Assembly (NCBI RefSeq): GCF_958298935.1
Contig: NC_084927.1
Coordinates: forward strand, 32,004,001-32,068,000
From: Phragmites australis
Lineage: Eukaryota > Streptophyta > Magnoliopsida > Poales > Poaceae
Direction: 5' to 3'
Length of the DNA: 64,000 nucleotides
Part shown: one piece after another, positions 60,584 through 64,000 of the stretch
How the letters are laid out: each line of letters opens with the position of its first letter
Numbering within the stretch: position 1 is the stretch's first letter
Translations under genes and position numbers: made by a program
The notes under the pieces: model-generated
The model's database searches: none
The model's input: only the letters and a program-made list of their open reading frames with translations
Told to the model about the DNA's origin: nothing

Positions 60584-63500
60584 ATGGCGGCCTCCGCCGC
60601 CACCGCTGCCGTACCCGCCGGCACCTACGACATCCCGTGGGTGGAGAAGTACCGCCCCACCCGCGTCGCGGACGTCGTCGGCAACTCCGACGCCGTCGCC
60701 CGCCTCGAGGTCGTCGCCCGCGACGGCAACATGCCCAACCTCATCCTCTCCGTAAGCGTCATTTCCTCGAACATCTTACGCGCGTGGCGAGTACTCCGCG
60801 GAACAGCGCAGCTCACGCTACCTCCTGTTTTTTTTTAACCCTTTCGCACAGGGGCCTCCAGGGACTGGTAAGACGACGAGCATCCTGGCCCTCGCCCACG
60901 AGCTGCTCGGGCCCAGCTACCGCGAGGCCGTGCTCGAGCTCAACGCCTCGGACGACAGGTTGCTGCGGCCATGACGTGATTTGTATTGGCAATTTGGCGC
61001 CGCGTGGGTGGTGTGTGAATAGGGTGCGTGATTGTCCATTCGTGCTTTTGCAGGGGGCTGGATGTGGTGCGGAACAAGATCAAGATGTTTGCGCAGAAGA
61101 AGGTCACACTGCAGCCAGGGCGGCACAAGATTGTCATCCTGGATGAGGCCGACAGGTAATGGTGTAATGCGACCCCCCCAGAATGGTATCAAAGTGTGAT
61201 AGGAGTTGCTGCTGAAACTGTAGTCGCTCAAATCTGCAAATACATATAGCTTTGTTAATCTAGTATAAGTTTGGACCTCACTCTTGCTATGTGCAGCATG
61301 ACATCAGGAGCACAGCAAGCACTGCGAAGAACGATGGAGATCTATTCCAACACCACAAGATTTGCACTCGCGTGCAACACCTCATCTAAGATAATTGAAC
61401 CCATTCAAAGCCGTTGTGCTATTGTCAGGTTCTCGAGGCTCTCAGATCAGGAGATCCTTTGCCGCCTGATGGTTGTCGTGGCAGCTGAGAAGGTAATGTT
61501 TGTTATTACTCCGGTCCAAAATAGATTTCATCGTAGAATTCGCGCAATCAACCTTTTTAAAAATATTGATCACTAATATACAAAAGTATTTTGGTGTGTC
61601 ACATGGAGTGATGGAGATGATATTAGTAGACCATCGAAAGTGCTTACAATCAGAAATTGTATTGGTTAAACGTGTGGTATGAAGGTGGTGCCAATGTCCT
61701 AAATGAAAGTAAGAGACTGGATATAGTAATTCTTGCAATTGTAAGGACTTACATATGAATCTTATAGCCTTGCTGCTTTAGCTAGAACAATAACTTATAA
61801 TTAACATCTTCAGTCAGTCATAGTTGGGAGAAACATTTTATCATCCCTGGTCGTAATGTTTTGTGACTTTTATGTAACTTAATCACCTGTTATGGCTTAA
61901 GAGAGCCCCTTGTTTTTCTCTTACATATGTTCTGTTTCATTTGTGTATCCTTGAAGATATGTTCATGCCCTATCATATATTTATAGTTTCCCATATCGTT
62001 AGTTCTAAATATCCTCCTTTCTTCTATCAAGGCATCTGTGGTCATTCTCTCTGTATTAGTAAAGCTTATATATGAGCAATCTCTTGCAAGACAAGCCTTT
62101 TAGGAGTAGAGAAGAGAGGGAAGCATAAGAATTATACTTGATACTGTAAAAAAAATGCTACGTTAAGAAGTCATTCACTAGTTGCTGTATCAATTTGCTG
62201 AACTGACAGTAAATAGCTGCAATCTTAGAATTTAAATCCCAACGTCGCCAGGAAGCAATGCATGTGTGCACTAAGTGGGTACTGCATCTAGCTGATCCTT
62301 TTCCCCTTTTGTTCTTGTGAAATTCTGAATTCGTGGCTTAGGTACTGCTCTACCATAGTACCTATGAATACAGTCTTTGTTGGTCTTGTTGAAAGCTTGG
62401 CTGCTGATATGACATTGGATCTGAAAATGCTGATGAATCGACATATCATTTCAAACTAAGTATCTGGGAGAAATGTTGTAATATTGTGTGCTATTTGAGT
62501 GTTTGCTTTTCGCCAGATACACTAGCATGCCTTCATTGCAATAATAATAATAGTAATAAATCATGATCAAGATATACACATTGTGACATCAGAATATCAC
62601 ATGTATCAAAATAAGCACAACTGCCCTCACTTATCAGATTATACGCCATAAAGACTCGTATATTTTATTGGGGGATTACTGTTTTCAGAACCGATTGCTT
62701 TATTAGTTTACTGGATGTACGTTTGGATGTGCGTAATCTTGCCGATCATCCTAAAGTAGCTCATTTTGTTTAAGATTTCTAAAATTCACATTTGACCCTC
62801 AGGCTGCAACCAAACAACTCCCAGCAGTTTTGTTGAAGTTAAATAATTTATGATTGTCTTGTTCAAACTCATTTCATCATATAGACACCAGGGATAATTT
62901 AGTTATGCTCTATTTGCCTGAGTTTTTTTTTTTTTGGGTGGAAAACTGGGCCTTTTGTATTAGGCCCCGACTTCTGTTGAAGTCAGACGAACCACAATTG
63001 CCAACAACTTTTATACTGGTTAAACCATGAAACTGTGTGTTGGTCCTACTGTTTGTATCGCTTTTTTATGAATATTCCCATCAGTCCAGGCTCCAAGTTT
63101 TATTTCAAATATTTGTATTCTTGTACAACCTAGGTTCCTTATGTGCCAGAGGGGCTTGAAGCTATCATATTTACCGCTGATGGTGACATGAGACAAGCTT
63201 TAAACAACCTGCAAGCTACATTTAGTGGGTTCCGCTTTGTTAATCAAGAAAATGTGTTCAAGGTTCGTACTCAACTTATCCCATCCTGCATGTTAAATAT
63301 ATGTTCAGTTAATAGTAACACTACTGGTTTCAGGTATGTGATCAACCACATCCCTTGCACGTCAAGAATATGGTGAAAAATGTGCTTGATGGAAAGTTTG
63401 ACGAGGCCTGCTCTGCGCTGAAGCAACTCTATGATTTGGGATACTCTCCTACTGACATAATCACTACTCTCTTCCGTGTTGTCAAGAACTATGACATGGC

Positions 63501-63785
63501 TGAATATCTGAAGCTGGAAATGCTGAAGGTAACTTCACAGCCTTGTAACCTTTTCTTGAAGGGAATAGTAGGAATGTGTCCTGGTGTCTTCCAGCCTTGT
63601 GAATTGTGACTTATGTTGATGCAGCATATTTCTCTTCTGTTGAATAAACATTAATATTCTGTTTATTTGCACAGGAAACAGGATTTGCACACATGAGAAT
63701 CTGTGATGGTGTTGGGTCATTCCTTCAGCTTTCGGGCCTTCTTGCGAAGTTTGCGCTGGTTAGAGAAACAGCGAAAGCACCATAA
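60584..63785 (+). CDS. RFC2: Replication factor C small subunit RFC2 (7 exons, 335 aa)
   Basis: Exons: 60584-60751, 60852-60958, 61054-61155, 61297-61492, 63134-63262, 63334-63528, 63675-63785. All junctions are GT-AG and give 336 codons. The start [10 protein letters not shown] is chosen over the ATG at 60419 because homology begins at IPWVEKYRP (residue 17). AAA+ motifs are Walker A GPPGTGKT (57-64), Walker B ILDEAD (120-125), and the SRC motif in [16 protein letters not shown], followed by the sensor-2 region [11 protein letters not shown]. The C-terminal domain continues to [11 protein letters not shown] loads the PCNA clamp at primer-template junctions for replication and repair. The protein matches the plant RFC2 (human RFC4-like) type in length and order, and is complete. 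Intron 4 is long (1641 bases) and includes a one-ended MITE-like stretch near 61504 and a T-run/LINE-like piece near 62925. Confidence 0.95.
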
Positions 63786-64000
63786 CTTGTTGCTAATACG
63801 GTAACCTAGTCATTTCAGTTAACAGTGTAGTAGTTCATGGCTTTCTGATTACAACTGCCATCGTGTCTGTCTGTGACTCTGTAAGATAGCACCGTCTGAA
63901 GCATAAGTATCATGTGTATGCAGTGTGACAGGAGCTGTCAGTAGTGAGATAGCTGTCCTTATTCGTACAAGTTGCTTCCTGTTGCCCCGAACACCAGTGG
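63786..64000 (+). other. RFC2 3' untranslated region
   Basis: Sequence following the RFC2 stop. No poly(A) signal was pinned down, and the transcript end may lie inside or beyond the window. Confidence 0.5.

Overview
The window is nuclear DNA from a flowering plant, most likely a grass and probably panicoid. Genes are split by many introns, first exons are very GC-rich, and the space between them is filled with nested LTR retrotransposons, LINE remnants and Stowaway-type MITEs. The species cannot be named from the sequence alone.

Layout. The first 5.8 kb looks like one long Del/Tekay-type LTR broken by two younger solo LTRs (947-3525 and 4528-5464), each bounded by a perfect 5-bp target duplication. 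From 5.9 to 12.7 kb are more LTR-like sequence, GC-rich repetitive sequence and plain intergenic DNA. A WD40-repeat gene (13463-16162, +, 701 aa) is the first intact gene. It is followed by an LTR (18485-20009) and a diverged non-coding tandem duplication (about 20.5-23.3 kb). From 23.4 to 33.7 kb lies a graveyard of LINE, MULE-like, LTR and Ty3/gypsy chromovirus fragments. Next come an intronless SIS-domain sugar-phosphate isomerase gene (34372-35001, +) and a class B heat-shock factor gene (36949-37940, +) with heat-shock elements in its upstream region. The second half carries three housekeeping or signalling genes: a 25-exon PATROL1-type (UNC13-like, DUF810) gene (40933-54349, -, 1123 aa), a membrane RING-H2 E3 ligase gene (55602-59108, -, 378 aa) and, head-to-head with it, the replication factor C small-subunit gene RFC2 (60584-63785, +, 335 aa).

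All five multi-exon genes were assembled by hand. Every splice junction listed keeps the frame, so these genes appear intact. They do not form a pathway. As far as I recall, the RING and RFC2 genes are also neighbours in Arabidopsis (At1g63170 and At1g63160), which would be an old conserved adjacency.

I found no previously undescribed multi-gene system. The most unusual observations are three consecutive GC-AG introns in the PATROL1-type gene, a LINE tail forming the region just upstream of one of its splice acceptors, dense arrays of short CCGG palindromes in two different LTR families, and the duplicated non-coding block.
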